From Bacteroidales bacterium (GTDB taxonomy: Bacteria; Bacteroidota; Bacteroidia; Bacteroidales; UBA932): DNA of 19,345 nt. Location: contig SFNZ01000029.1 in assembly GCA_004552615.1 (NCBI GenBank), positions 1-19,345 on the forward strand, written 5' to 3'. The position numbers and the translations under genes were made by a program. This document shows positions 6,814 to 14,754 of the stretch, piece by piece (position 1 is the first letter of the stretch; each line of letters starts with the position of its first letter). The notes beneath the pieces are model-generated. The model did no database searches. It was not told where the DNA came from and saw nothing but the letters and a program-made list of their open reading frames with translations.

Positions 6814-6837
6814 CCCCAGGCGTCATCAGACGCCGCG
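6814..6837 (+). repeat. 24-bp hairpin repeat, copy 2
   Basis: Exact copy of 6719-6742 with the same GGCGTC-ATCA-GACGCC hairpin. The identity ends sharply on the right; on the left a few more bases agree except for one extra C. Confidence 0.6.
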
Positions 6838-6892
6838 CGAAGAACAACGAAGCGCTGGCATTGTGCTGATGGTGTGCACGTAGCGCTGATCG

Positions 6893-6909
6893 CCCCCTTG
6901 AAAAGGGGG
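6893..6909. repeat. G/C-run hairpin upstream of tRNA-Ser
   Basis: CCCCCTT (6893-6899) and AAGGGGG (6903-6909) pair fully around the loop GAA. The same type of C5/G5 palindrome followed by a TCGGGAGG tail is a familiar form of dispersed repeat in Bacteroidota intergenic DNA. There is no T-run, so it is not a standard terminator. Confidence 0.45.
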
Positions 6910-6944
6910 TCGGGAGGTTTGAGGATGCGGAGGGGAAATAAACA

Positions 6945-7033
6945 GGAAGCGTGTCCGAGTGGTTGAAGGAGGCTGCCTCGAAAACAGTTGGCCGTGTAAA
7001 AGCGGCTCGCAGGTTCGAATCCTGCCGCTTCCG
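6945..7033 (+). tRNA. tRNA-Ser (anticodon CGA)
   Basis: The cloverleaf can be drawn by hand. The acceptor GGAAGCG (6945-6951) pairs with CGCTTCC (7026-7032), and the discriminator G is typical of serine tRNAs. The D-stem is TCC/GGA. The anticodon arm is GCTGC-CTCGAAA-ACAGT, giving anticodon CGA (codon UCG). A long variable arm (GCCG/CGGC) and the T-arm GCAGG-TTCGAAT-CCTGC follow. The last pair of the anticodon stem is a C-A mismatch. CCA is not encoded. The long variable arm and discriminator G confirm serine. Confidence 0.93.
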
Positions 7034-7076
7034 CAAACTTCCGCCCATTACAAGGGCGACTTAACTTAATCATCTT

Positions 7077-9542
7077 ATGTATCTAACACCATGGAAAAGA
7101 GCGCTTTATGCAGCGCTCACCACTATTATTGCCATTAGCCTTCCGGGCTGCTCCGGAGACAAGAACGAAACTGATGACCCGAAAGAGGACGACAATTTCA
7201 CAAAACTTGAAGAAGTCCTCGCAGGCGAAATCGGAGCAGAATTCGAAGTACCGAACACTACGGTAATAGCCTTCAATGAGCAGGGCGTATTACTCCAGCA
7301 GGGAGAATCCAGAATTTACGCATTCTACGGCGATTCCCACGGACTCACGACCGGCGACATCGTCACGGTATCCGGAACCACATCTATACGAAACGGTCTC
7401 CTCCAGTTCGGGAAAGGATGCACCCTCACCAAGACAGGACATAAAGATTTCACCCAGCCCGATCCTGAGAAATTCTCCGTCAGCGACATTGAATCCTATA
7501 TGGGTGCCCCTTCCGTCAGGTATGTAACTTACAGCGGAGTCATCCTCGTTTCCGGGAACTACACCAACCTCGAGATAGACGGCACTTCCGTCGTGGGAAG
7601 CCTCGACTATATGACTGACGAGTTCAAGGAAAAGTACAACAACCACTCCGTCACCATAACCGGCTGGCTCTTCGGCTCATACAAGACATATCTCTATACC
7701 ATTCCGGTAGCCGTCACGGACAACGGAAAATATGAGGAAGATGTACCTGCCGGAGCAATATATTACAACACCTTCGACAAGGACCTCGCGTCCCAGACTT
7801 TCGGAGACGGCAGCAAATGGCCTTTCCTCGATGAATTCGAAGGATGGAAAAATGAAAAGGGTTCCGGAGTCTCCGGAGTCACATACGATTTCTCCAGCAT
7901 TTCCGCCCGTACAAACCAGTCATCTAAAGGTTCCCTGTCACAGTACGACGGATCCGGCAAGAACAACATTTTCTTCAGCACGGCTCCCAACCATTTCACT
8001 ATCGGGAACATAGCCGTTCCGTCCGAGAAACTCAGGCTTTCATTCGGTGCACAGAGATATGCCCAGGGAGCATCCAACGATTTCATCAAATCAGACTTCG
8101 AGGTTCTGCTTTCAGCGGACGGAGAAACATGGTCGCCTGCCCTGAACTACGATTTCGGGGATGTGCAGGACGTTGCAGGACAGTGGAGATTGGCAACGGC
8201 TGACTTCACCATTCCGGCCGGCACCAAAACCCTCTACATCAAGTTCTCCGCCAAGATGAGCAGTGTCAACCGAATAGACGACGTGCTCCTCACGGCAGGT
8301 GAAGGCGGCCAGGAAATCGTATTCGGCCAGGAAATTGAAGTTCCTGTATCCACCATCGCGGAAGTAATTGCCTCACCTATTGACAATATCTACAAAATCG
8401 AAGGCACGACCATCGGAATACACTCCAAAGGATTCCTTGTACAGGACAATACCGGGACTATTCTCGTATTCAAAAAGAATCACGGCATAGAAGTCGGCGA
8501 CAAAGTGACCGTAGAAGGAGCCACGAGTGAATACGGAGAGTTGAAACAGTTCGGCGAGACATCCGAGGTTACGAAGACAGGCACTGCCAGCGTCAGCTAC
8601 CCTCAGGCAGAGGAGTTCGGAGCATCTGAATTCACGGCTTATGCCTCATCTCCGTCCATCAAGTACATCACCTACACCGGAAGACTGACCTCATATCAGG
8701 ACAATATCTATCAGTGGCATTACAATGTCACTCTGGAAGGAACCTCCGTGGTAGGCTCCATTGCCTATCCGGTAAATGCGCTGAACATCACCAGCCTCGT
8801 TGACAGGGACGTTATCGTGACCGGATACGCCATCGGAGTGACAGGAACAGATACCAGATACCTCAACACGATGGCCACAAGCATTGAACTCGCAGAGCAG
8901 GAGGAAGTTCCTGACGAAAGCAAAGCCCTCACTGTCAAGGAATTGAATGCCAGAATATCCGAAATGGCAAGCGGAGCTTCCCTCGAAGGCCTCACGGCAG
9001 TCAAAGGATATGTTGCAGCCAACAACGAGAGTGGCGCCCTCTATCAGGTAATCTCGCTCGTGGACAATACCGGAGAGGCAAAATCCGGCATCATCATCAA
9101 AGGGAACGATTATACGGAGAGCACACTTCCTGTGGGAACGAAAGTCATCGTCAGCCTGAAATATGCTACCTATGACCTTTTCAAGGGACTGCCGCAGATC
9201 AAAGGGGCAACTATCTTCACCACCTCGGAGAAGGCCGAAATAATCGTACCGGAAATCGATGACAGCCAATGCGGTGACTACCTCGGACAATACGTGAAGG
9301 TCAAGGACCTCACTGCTCCGGAGGACGCTACGACATGGTGCGTGAACAACAAATCCACCACTACCAAATTCACAGGAGCCAAAGGCAATATCGTCGCTTC
9401 ATATGTGACCAAATATGCCGTGTACAAGGATGAGAAAATAGCCCATCGCACTGCCGACCTCAAAGGAGTGATGGAAGTGTACGGTGATCTCTATGAACTG
9501 ATTCCTACGAGCATGGACGACGTAGCCGGTTTCAAGGAATAA
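7077..9542 (+). CDS. Multidomain surface lipoprotein with duplicated OB-like module
   Basis: This 821-residue protein carries a lipoprotein signal: a hydrophobic segment ends in LPGC, giving C25 as lipid-attached residue, followed by SGDKNETDDPKEDD, an acidic stretch like Bacteroidota surface-export signals. Residues about 42-215 and 421-605 are two copies of one beta-rich, OB-like module; both contain 'GDxVTVxGxTS' and 'YxTYxGxL...GTSVVGS'. Between them (about 227-412) is a jelly-roll-like region starting YYNTFDKD. The C-terminal part (about 615-821) resembles DUF5689, with EGLTAVKGYVAANNESG. Such modules often sit beside extracellular nucleases, but no catalytic domain is visible. Binding of a polymer or partner outside the cell is inference. 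It overlaps the next gene by one base (TAATG). Confidence 0.8.
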   Translation: MYLTPWKRALYAALTTIIAISLPGCSGDKNETDDPKEDDNFTKLEEVLAGEIGAEFEVPNTTVIAFNEQGVLLQQGESRIYAFYGDSHGLTTGDIVTVSGTTSIRNGLLQFGKGCTLTKTGHKDFTQPDPEKFSVSDIESYMGAPSVRYVTYSGVILVSGNYTNLEIDGTSVVGSLDYMTDEFKEKYNNHSVTITGWLFGSYKTYLYTIPVAVTDNGKYEEDVPAGAIYYNTFDKDLASQTFGDGSKWPFLDEFEGWKNEKGSGVSGVTYDFSSISARTNQSSKGSLSQYDGSGKNNIFFSTAPNHFTIGNIAVPSEKLRLSFGAQRYAQGASNDFIKSDFEVLLSADGETWSPALNYDFGDVQDVAGQWRLATADFTIPAGTKTLYIKFSAKMSSVNRIDDVLLTAGEGGQEIVFGQEIEVPVSTIAEVIASPIDNIYKIEGTTIGIHSKGFLVQDNTGTILVFKKNHGIEVGDKVTVEGATSEYGELKQFGETSEVTKTGTASVSYPQAEEFGASEFTAYASSPSIKYITYTGRLTSYQDNIYQWHYNVTLEGTSVVGSIAYPVNALNITSLVDRDVIVTGYAIGVTGTDTRYLNTMATSIELAEQEEVPDESKALTVKELNARISEMASGASLEGLTAVKGYVAANNESGALYQVISLVDNTGEAKSGIIIKGNDYTESTLPVGTKVIVSLKYATYDLFKGLPQIKGATIFTTSEKAEIIVPEIDDSQCGDYLGQYVKVKDLTAPEDATTWCVNNKSTTTKFTGAKGNIVASYVTKYAVYKDEKIAHRTADLKGVMEVYGDLYELIPTSMDDVAGFKE

Positions 9543-9991
9543 TGAAGAGAATCATTTTCGTCTGCCACGGGAATATCTGCAGGTCACCGATGGCGGAATT
9601 CATCATGAAAGAAATTGCAGAACGGGCCAGAAGAGCGGAGGAGTTCGATATCTCCTCCGCCGCGGTTTCGTATGAAGAAGAAGGAAACGGATTGTATCCC
9701 TATGCTGCTCAAACACTTGACCGACACGGAATTCCATACGGAAGACACCGGGCACACCGGATAACTCCGGACGAATACCGGAGTGCAGACCTCGTGATTG
9801 TCATGGATGCATCCAACGAAAGGCTCCTCAGCCGCATCACAGGCGGATCAGAGCCTGAAAAGACCTCCCGGCTGCTCACATGGGCCGGGGAAAACCGCGA
9901 CGTGGCGGACCCATGGTACACCGGCAATTTCGAGAAAGCCTTTCAGGACATCCTCACCGGCTGCACCGCCCTGCTTCAAAAACTCAAATGA
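9542..9991 (+). CDS. Low-molecular-weight protein-tyrosine phosphatase
   Basis: The 149-residue protein has the complete LMW-PTP active site. The P-loop FVCHGNICRSPMAE at residues 6-19 holds nucleophile C8 and phosphate-binding R14, and DPWY (D123-Y126) supplies the general acid Asp. Length and order are standard. The family removes phosphate from tyrosines, in bacteria often on BY-kinases controlling polysaccharide export, and some members act on arsenate or small molecules. The start codon shares its A with the lipoprotein stop (TAATG), so translation is probably coupled. No kinase or capsule gene is in the window, so the substrate is unknown. Its stop is only 6 bases from the stop of convergent sufD. 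Confidence 0.93.
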   Translation: MKRIIFVCHGNICRSPMAEFIMKEIAERARRAEEFDISSAAVSYEEEGNGLYPYAAQTLDRHGIPYGRHRAHRITPDEYRSADLVIVMDASNERLLSRITGGSEPEKTSRLLTWAGENRDVADPWYTGNFEKAFQDILTGCTALLQKLK

Positions 9992-9997
9992 AGACCG

Positions 9998-10759
9998 CTA
10001 CAGAGCCCGTACGGCAGACTCGACCACGGAAGCGACAGAATCCTTCAGCTCCTGGTCAGAAATTCCGGAAAGCACCGGTGCAATGAACGAAATCATCTGA
10101 AGCACACGGGCTTCCTGCTCCGGGATGCCTCTCGACCTCATATAGAACTGCTCATCCTCATTGAGCCGGCCGACAGTCGCCCCGTGAGAACATTTCACAT
10201 CATCGGCATAGATTTCAAGCTGCGGCCTGGTCTCGGCATGAGCCTGGCCTGAGATTACGAGATTGTGATTGGTCTGGTAAGCCTCCGTCTTCTGCGCATC
10301 AGGAGCCACCACTATCTTGCCGTAGAAACCGGCCCTTGACGAACCGGCGGCAATCCCGTTGAACAACTGCCTCGACATACTGCCCGGAACCCTGTGCCTC
10401 ACATCCGTCCGCACGGAAACATTGTCCGAACCGCTGCAAACATACAATCCGCTGATACGCACATCGGCCCCTTCACCGACAATATCGACAGCCAAAGGCA
10501 CATCCGCATCGGCACCCGGGAGAATGACAATGACGATGTCAACCTGCGCCCCCGCCCCGGCCACTATGCTCGAGAACGGGAGTCCCTCGACACAGCCTTC
10601 ACCGCGGCCAATCATGTACACCTGCGAAAACGACTGTCCGTCAGCCACTTTCAGGACATCAGAACCTTCCGGGACAGGCAGTTCCACATAATGCCCCGCA
10701 TCAGATGCCGGCGACGGATTCAGACGGGAAAGAATATTACTGTCCAACTGTCTCATCAT
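9998..10759 (-). CDS. sufD: SufD-like Fe-S scaffold subunit, short form
   Basis: SufD pairs with SufB and two SufC ATPases in the SufBC2D scaffold that builds Fe-S clusters. This copy has only 253 residues, while E. coli SufD has 423. The missing part is the N-terminal helical region; the beta-helix core and C-terminal helices remain. KCSHGATVGRL at 189-199 keeps C190 and H192, the latter matching E. coli His360 needed for cluster assembly. The end (MRSRGIPEQEARVLQMISFI) is canonical. The start ATG lies one base after the sufC stop; a second ATG directly follows. There is no in-frame longer start, since sufC occupies the upstream DNA. It is the last gene of the operon; no sufS or sufE follows. 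Confidence 0.88.
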   Translation of the reverse strand: MMRQLDSNILSRLNPSPASDAGHYVELPVPEGSDVLKVADGQSFSQVYMIGRGEGCVEGLPFSSIVAGAGAQVDIVIVILPGADADVPLAVDIVGEGADVRISGLYVCSGSDNVSVRTDVRHRVPGSMSRQLFNGIAAGSSRAGFYGKIVVAPDAQKTEAYQTNHNLVISGQAHAETRPQLEIYADDVKCSHGATVGRLNEDEQFYMRSRGIPEQEARVLQMISFIAPVLSGISDQELKDSVASVVESAVRAL

Positions 10760-10760
10760 A

Positions 10761-11510
10761 TCAGAATATGTCGTAACCCTTTTCCTCTATCGCATCCACA
10801 AGTTCCCTGCCCGCAGTCTCCACGATACGCCCGTCCTTCAGGACATGCACGATCTCAGGCTCGATATAATCTATCAGGCGCTTGTAATGCGTAATCACGA
10901 TGGCAGCCTTCTCCGGGGTATGCAGAGCCTTTACCCCCTCGGCCACAATGCGGAGAGCATCCACATCCAGTCCGCTGTCCGTCTCGTCGAGGATAGCCAG
11001 CTCCGGATCAAGCATTGCCATCTGGAAGATTTCATTGCGCTTCTTCTCTCCCCCGGAGAATCCCACATTGACCTCCCTCTTCGCAAACTCCGGTCGCATC
11101 TGCACGAAAGCCATCTTCTCCTTCATCAGCTTCAGGAACTCGCCTCCCTTGAGAGGCTCCAGTCCAGCAGCCTTCCTCCTGGAATCCACGGCAGTCTTCA
11201 TGAAATTGGTTATCGACACTCCCGGAATCTCCACCGGATACTGGAAAGACATGAAAATTCCGGCCCACGACCTTTCCTCGGGAGACATCGCGAGCAGGTC
11301 ACGCCCGAGAAAAGTCACACTCCCCGCCGTCACCGTATATGACGGCTTGCCCGTCAGGACAGAAGAGAGAGTACTCTTGCCGGCCCCGTTCGGTCCCATC
11401 ACCGCATGAATCTCGCCCTTCCGGATCGTGAGATCAATGCCCTTCAATATTTCCTTGTCGCCTACAGAGGCGTGCAATCCGCTGACTTGCAGCAATATAT
11501 CATTAGTCAT
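10761..11510 (-). CDS. sufC: SufC, ABC-type ATPase of the Suf system
   Basis: SufC is the cytoplasmic ATPase that drives shape changes of the SufBD scaffold during Fe-S cluster assembly. The 249-residue length is typical. All ABC motifs are present: Walker A GPNGAGKST (39-47), Q-loop Q90 in SFQYPVEIPG, signature FSGGEKKR (151-158), Walker B LAILDE (171-176) with the SufC-type TDSGLD, and H-loop H208 in ITHYK. The FQYP-EIPG stretch and EKKRNEI are specific to SufC among ABC proteins. It follows the pnuC-like gene by 30 bases and precedes sufD by one, so the three genes are one transcription unit. Confidence 0.97.
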   Translation of the reverse strand: MTNDILLQVSGLHASVGDKEILKGIDLTIRKGEIHAVMGPNGAGKSTLSSVLTGKPSYTVTAGSVTFLGRDLLAMSPEERSWAGIFMSFQYPVEIPGVSITNFMKTAVDSRRKAAGLEPLKGGEFLKLMKEKMAFVQMRPEFAKREVNVGFSGGEKKRNEIFQMAMLDPELAILDETDSGLDVDALRIVAEGVKALHTPEKAAIVITHYKRLIDYIEPEIVHVLKDGRIVETAGRELVDAIEEKGYDIF

Positions 11511-11540
11511 ACAAAATCCTGTTTCGTTTCAGTAAATCCA

Positions 11541-12197
11541 TCAAGCATTCTTCCTGTAAAGTCCGGCCCATGTGACAAGAGACCAGATGCCGTTCACGAG
11601 ATACAGCGAGCATACTATCGGCATGAACACATGGCCCACGGAAATATGCAGAATCAGCTGTGACACGTTGACCAGCAGCCACGCTACCCAGCAATCCCAC
11701 TTCTTCAATGCCGAAAGCAGCTGGGCCACGAGTATCAGAATCGTCACGCATGCATCGAGATAAGGCACCGGGTCAGACGGGAAACGTCCCGGGAACACCA
11801 CATTGCCCACGAGACTTATAATCCACCCCCATACGCCCGCAAGCAGGAAAATGAAGGCAATGGCAATGACCCTCTGCTTCCAGCTCAGCATCGTCACCTT
11901 CAGGGCCGTACTGTCATCCGAACTGCGCTCCCCGGACTTCGGATGAGTCCAGCGGTAATGCCCGAGTACATTGATACCCAATGAAATAGGCTGCAATATC
12001 AGGTTGGCGTAAAGATTCTTGTTCCAGAACATCAGGAAAAGCAGCAGGGAATACACATACCCCACCCAGAAATTGTATTTGCTGTTGCGCCCCGCAAGGA
12101 AAACGCAGGTCAGGCCCGCCACAGAAGTGAGCAGGTCAATCAGCAGCACCGGAGTATCCCCTCCGATAGTAAACAATGTATAATTTATAAAATCCAT
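11541..12197 (-). CDS. pnuC: PnuC-family vitamin/nucleoside transporter
   Basis: PnuC proteins are inner-membrane carriers for nicotinamide riboside; relatives carry thiamine (PnuT) or riboflavin. From the ATG at 12197 the protein has 218 residues, usual for the family; a TTG at 12212 would add five. About seven hydrophobic segments are visible, at roughly 16-36, 43-60, 65-80, 109-132, 145-164, 168-188 and 190-211. The signature KKWDCWVAWLLVNV (165-178) and the early NFWVGYVYSLL segment match the family. Substrate cannot be told from the sequence. It sits between sufB and sufC, separated by 19 and 30 bases, which is not the usual suf gene order. No riboswitch fits in those gaps. Confidence 0.85.
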   Translation of the reverse strand: MDFINYTLFTIGGDTPVLLIDLLTSVAGLTCVFLAGRNSKYNFWVGYVYSLLLFLMFWNKNLYANLILQPISLGINVLGHYRWTHPKSGERSSDDSTALKVTMLSWKQRVIAIAFIFLLAGVWGWIISLVGNVVFPGRFPSDPVPYLDACVTILILVAQLLSALKKWDCWVAWLLVNVSQLILHISVGHVFMPIVCSLYLVNGIWSLVTWAGLYRKNA

Positions 12198-12216
12198 ATC
12201 AATAGTTTCCAAATCA

Positions 12217-13662
12217 TTATCCTACAGAACCTTCCAATGACACCTGCAACAGTTTCCGGGCTTCAGCCGCGAACTCCATAGGCAGCTTGCTCAGCACCTC
12301 TCGGGCATATCCGTTGACTATCAGGCCCACGGCATCCTCCGGGCCGATTCCCCTCTGGTTGCAGTAGAAGAGCTGGTCGTCGCTGATTTTGGAGGTCGTC
12401 GCCTCATGCTCCACGATTGCAGTGGAATTGTCATTGCGTATGTCCGGGAAAGTGTGGGCTCCGCACCTGGAACCGATCAGAAGGCTGTCGCACTGAGAGA
12501 AATTCCTTGCCCCGGAAGCCCCCGGGAGCATCCTTACGAGACCCCTGTAGCTGTTCTGGCTATGGCCTGCGGATATTCCCTTGCTGACAATACGGCTGCG
12601 GGTGTTCCTTCCGGCATGAATCATCTTCGTCCCCGTGTCGGCCTGCTGATAATTGTTGGTCACGGCCACGGAATAGAACTCCGAAGAGGAATTGTCCCCC
12701 TTCAGAATCGTGCTCGGATATTTCCACGTGATTGCCGAGCCCGTCTCGACCTGGGTCCACGAAAGATGTGCTCCCTCGTGACAGATTCCGCGTTTTGTTA
12801 CCAGATTAAGGATTCCTCCCCTGCCCATGGCATCTCCCGGATACCAGTTCTGGACCGTGCTGTATTTGACGTCGGCATCTTTGAGGACCACGATTTCCAC
12901 TACCGCGGCATGAAGCTGGTTCTCGTCACGCATAGGTGCCGTACAACCTTCCATGTAGCTCACATACGATCCCTCGTCAGCAACTATCAAAGTGCGCTCG
13001 AACTGGCCCGTTCCTTTGGCATTGATCCTGAAATAGCTGGAAAGTTCCATCGGACACCTGACCCCCTTGGGAATATAGCAGAACGAACCATCGCTGAACA
13101 CCGCGGAGTTCAATGCCGCGAAATAATTGTCCCCTGCAGGGACTACGGTCGCGAGATATTTCCGTACAAGATCCGGATGTTCCCTGACAGCCTCGCTGAA
13201 GGAGCAGAATATTATCCCCCTGTCAGCCAGTTCCTTGCGGAATGTGGTAGCCACCGATACCGAATCGAATACCGCATCCACCGCAGCGACCCCGGCCAGT
13301 GCCTCCCTCTCCTTCAGGGGAATGCCCAGCTTGTCGAAAGTCTCCGCGAGTTTCGGGTCAATCTCCTTCGGCCTTTCCGAATCCTTCTTCGGGGCAGCAT
13401 AATATATAATATCCTGATAATCAATATGAGGCATATCAAGATGCCCCCATTCAGGCTCTTTCATCCCCTGCCATTTGCGGAACGCCTCCAGGCGGAAGTC
13501 GAGAAGCCATTGCGGCTCCCCCTTCCTCTCCGAGATCATCCTCACGACATCTTCATTCAGGCCCTTCGGGATGAACTCCTGTTCCACGTCGGTGACAAAA
13601 CCCTCCTTGTATTCCTTCCGGGTAATGTCCCTCAGCAGTTCCTTTTCTTCATTTATATCCAT
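12217..13662 (-). CDS. sufB: SufB, Fe-S cluster scaffold subunit
   Basis: SufB is the main scaffold of the cytoplasmic SufBC2D Fe-S assembly complex; it receives sulfur and carries the nascent cluster. The 481-residue length is close to E. coli SufB (495). Family sequence runs through the protein: FIPKGLNEDVVRMISERKGEP near the start, SYFRINAKGTGQFERTLI and SYMEGCTAP in the centre, CDSLLIGSRCGAHTFPD and VEHEATTSKI near the end. C391 and E420 align with E. coli C405 and E434, both important for assembly. The C-terminus ends LLQVSLEGSVG. The start is preceded by AAAAGG. It follows aroC by 12 bases, placing suf genes in the same operon as the aro genes. Confidence 0.97.
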   Translation of the reverse strand: MDINEEKELLRDITRKEYKEGFVTDVEQEFIPKGLNEDVVRMISERKGEPQWLLDFRLEAFRKWQGMKEPEWGHLDMPHIDYQDIIYYAAPKKDSERPKEIDPKLAETFDKLGIPLKEREALAGVAAVDAVFDSVSVATTFRKELADRGIIFCSFSEAVREHPDLVRKYLATVVPAGDNYFAALNSAVFSDGSFCYIPKGVRCPMELSSYFRINAKGTGQFERTLIVADEGSYVSYMEGCTAPMRDENQLHAAVVEIVVLKDADVKYSTVQNWYPGDAMGRGGILNLVTKRGICHEGAHLSWTQVETGSAITWKYPSTILKGDNSSSEFYSVAVTNNYQQADTGTKMIHAGRNTRSRIVSKGISAGHSQNSYRGLVRMLPGASGARNFSQCDSLLIGSRCGAHTFPDIRNDNSTAIVEHEATTSKISDDQLFYCNQRGIGPEDAVGLIVNGYAREVLSKLPMEFAAEARKLLQVSLEGSVG

Positions 13663-13674
13663 AAAATACCTTTT

Positions 13675-14748
13675 TCACATCTGTTTCATCAGGTCGGCGA
13701 GCACAATCGCCGTCATTGCCTCCACTACCGGCGGCGTCCTCAGAGCGAAGCAAGCATCATGCCTGCCCGGAATCTCCAGCTCGTCCATCTTTCCCGTCGC
13801 GAAATTGAACGTCCTCTGGGCCTTCCCGATGCTGGAAGTCGGCTTGAACGCCACACGGAACACTATAGGATTGCCGTTGGTAATCCCTCCGTTCACCCCG
13901 CCGGCACCGTTTCTCGAAGGATGCACGCTCAGATGAAGATTCATGTCATTGCGGATAGCCTCAACGGTATCGAACGGGTCATTGTGCTCCGAACCTTTCA
14001 TCCCCGCAGCGGCGAATCCGTCCCCGAACTCGATTCCCCTCACTCCCGGGATGGAGAAAATCGCATGGGACAACAATGCCTCCACCGAATCGAAGAACGG
14101 CTCCCCGAGCCCGGCCGGAACTGAAGTCGCTGTGCATTCCACTATTCCGCCCACCGAATCACGCTCCTGAATAGCCCTGTTCAGGACATCCTTCCACAAT
14201 ACTGAAGGCGGGATGTTCCCAGGATCCGCCCCGTTGATATCCTCCGGGGACAATGTAGCAAGAGCCTCCTCACGGCCAACTCCTCCCACCTCGATCAATC
14301 TCGCCGAGATACCGCACACGCACATTTTCTTGGCCACGACGCCGGCCGCAACTATCGGAAGGGTCAGCCTGCCGGAAAAATGGCCTCCTCCACGCGGATC
14401 ATTGAAATCCATCCACTTGATGCTCGCTGTATAATCGGCATGTCCCGGCCGCGGCATGTCATTGAAAAGCTTGTAGTCTCCCGAGCGGGTATTCCTGTTC
14501 CTGAAAATGACAGCAAGGGGCGCCCCGGTCGTCATCCCGTTATAGACCCCGCTCAAAATTTCAGGAATATCAGCTTCTATACGCGGAGTCGTGCCCTTCG
14601 GCCCGCTCTTCCTGCGCAATATATCCTCAGTAAAATCATCCACACCCAGTGGAATGCCCGGCTGCACGCCGTCCAGGACCACGCCTATCGCATCACCGTG
14701 GGATTCTCCGAAAATGGAGACCCTGAATTTTCTGCCGAAAGAATCCAT
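13675..14748 (-). CDS. aroC: Chorismate synthase
   Basis: Chorismate synthase makes chorismate from EPSP, using reduced FMN, as last step of the shikimate pathway. The 357-residue length is normal. The first signature FGESHGDAIGVVLDGVQPG (13-31) contains catalytic H17, RPGHADYT supplies the second catalytic His (H103), and GGGHFSGRLT (120-129) marks the FMN region. The C-terminal TPPVVEAMTAIVLADLM is the third family signature. It starts 6 bases after the stop of the fused aroD-aroA gene, whose product it uses, and ends 12 bases before sufB. Both enzyme order and spacing support one operon. Confidence 0.97.
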   Translation of the reverse strand: MDSFGRKFRVSIFGESHGDAIGVVLDGVQPGIPLGVDDFTEDILRRKSGPKGTTPRIEADIPEILSGVYNGMTTGAPLAVIFRNRNTRSGDYKLFNDMPRPGHADYTASIKWMDFNDPRGGGHFSGRLTLPIVAAGVVAKKMCVCGISARLIEVGGVGREEALATLSPEDINGADPGNIPPSVLWKDVLNRAIQERDSVGGIVECTATSVPAGLGEPFFDSVEALLSHAIFSIPGVRGIEFGDGFAAAGMKGSEHNDPFDTVEAIRNDMNLHLSVHPSRNGAGGVNGGITNGNPIVFRVAFKPTSSIGKAQRTFNFATGKMDELEIPGRHDACFALRTPPVVEAMTAIVLADLMKQM

Positions 14749-14754
14749 AATCCG

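Noticed and set aside
6719..6837. Two 24-bp repeats as a CRISPR remnant
   Set aside because: Only two copies, a 71-base interval rather than a 30-40 base spacer, no cas genes, and the unit is a tight hairpin; a REP-like repeat fits better.
6893..6909. C5/G5 hairpin as a terminator upstream of tRNA-Ser
   Set aside because: No T-run follows on either strand close to the stem; a dispersed repeat is more likely.
6432..7073. 213-codon open frame on the minus strand
   Set aside because: It runs antisense through the tRNA-Ser, producing the well-known artefact peptide AAGFEPASRF, and crosses repeats; not a gene.
12198..12216. Riboswitch controlling the pnuC-like gene
   Set aside because: Only 19 bases separate it from sufB, too short for a TPP, FMN or NAD riboswitch.
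12406..14124. 572-codon plus-strand frame opposite sufB and aroC
   Set aside because: It is antisense to two complete, clearly identified genes. Its His/Arg-rich translation is typical of an antisense frame in codon-biased DNA.
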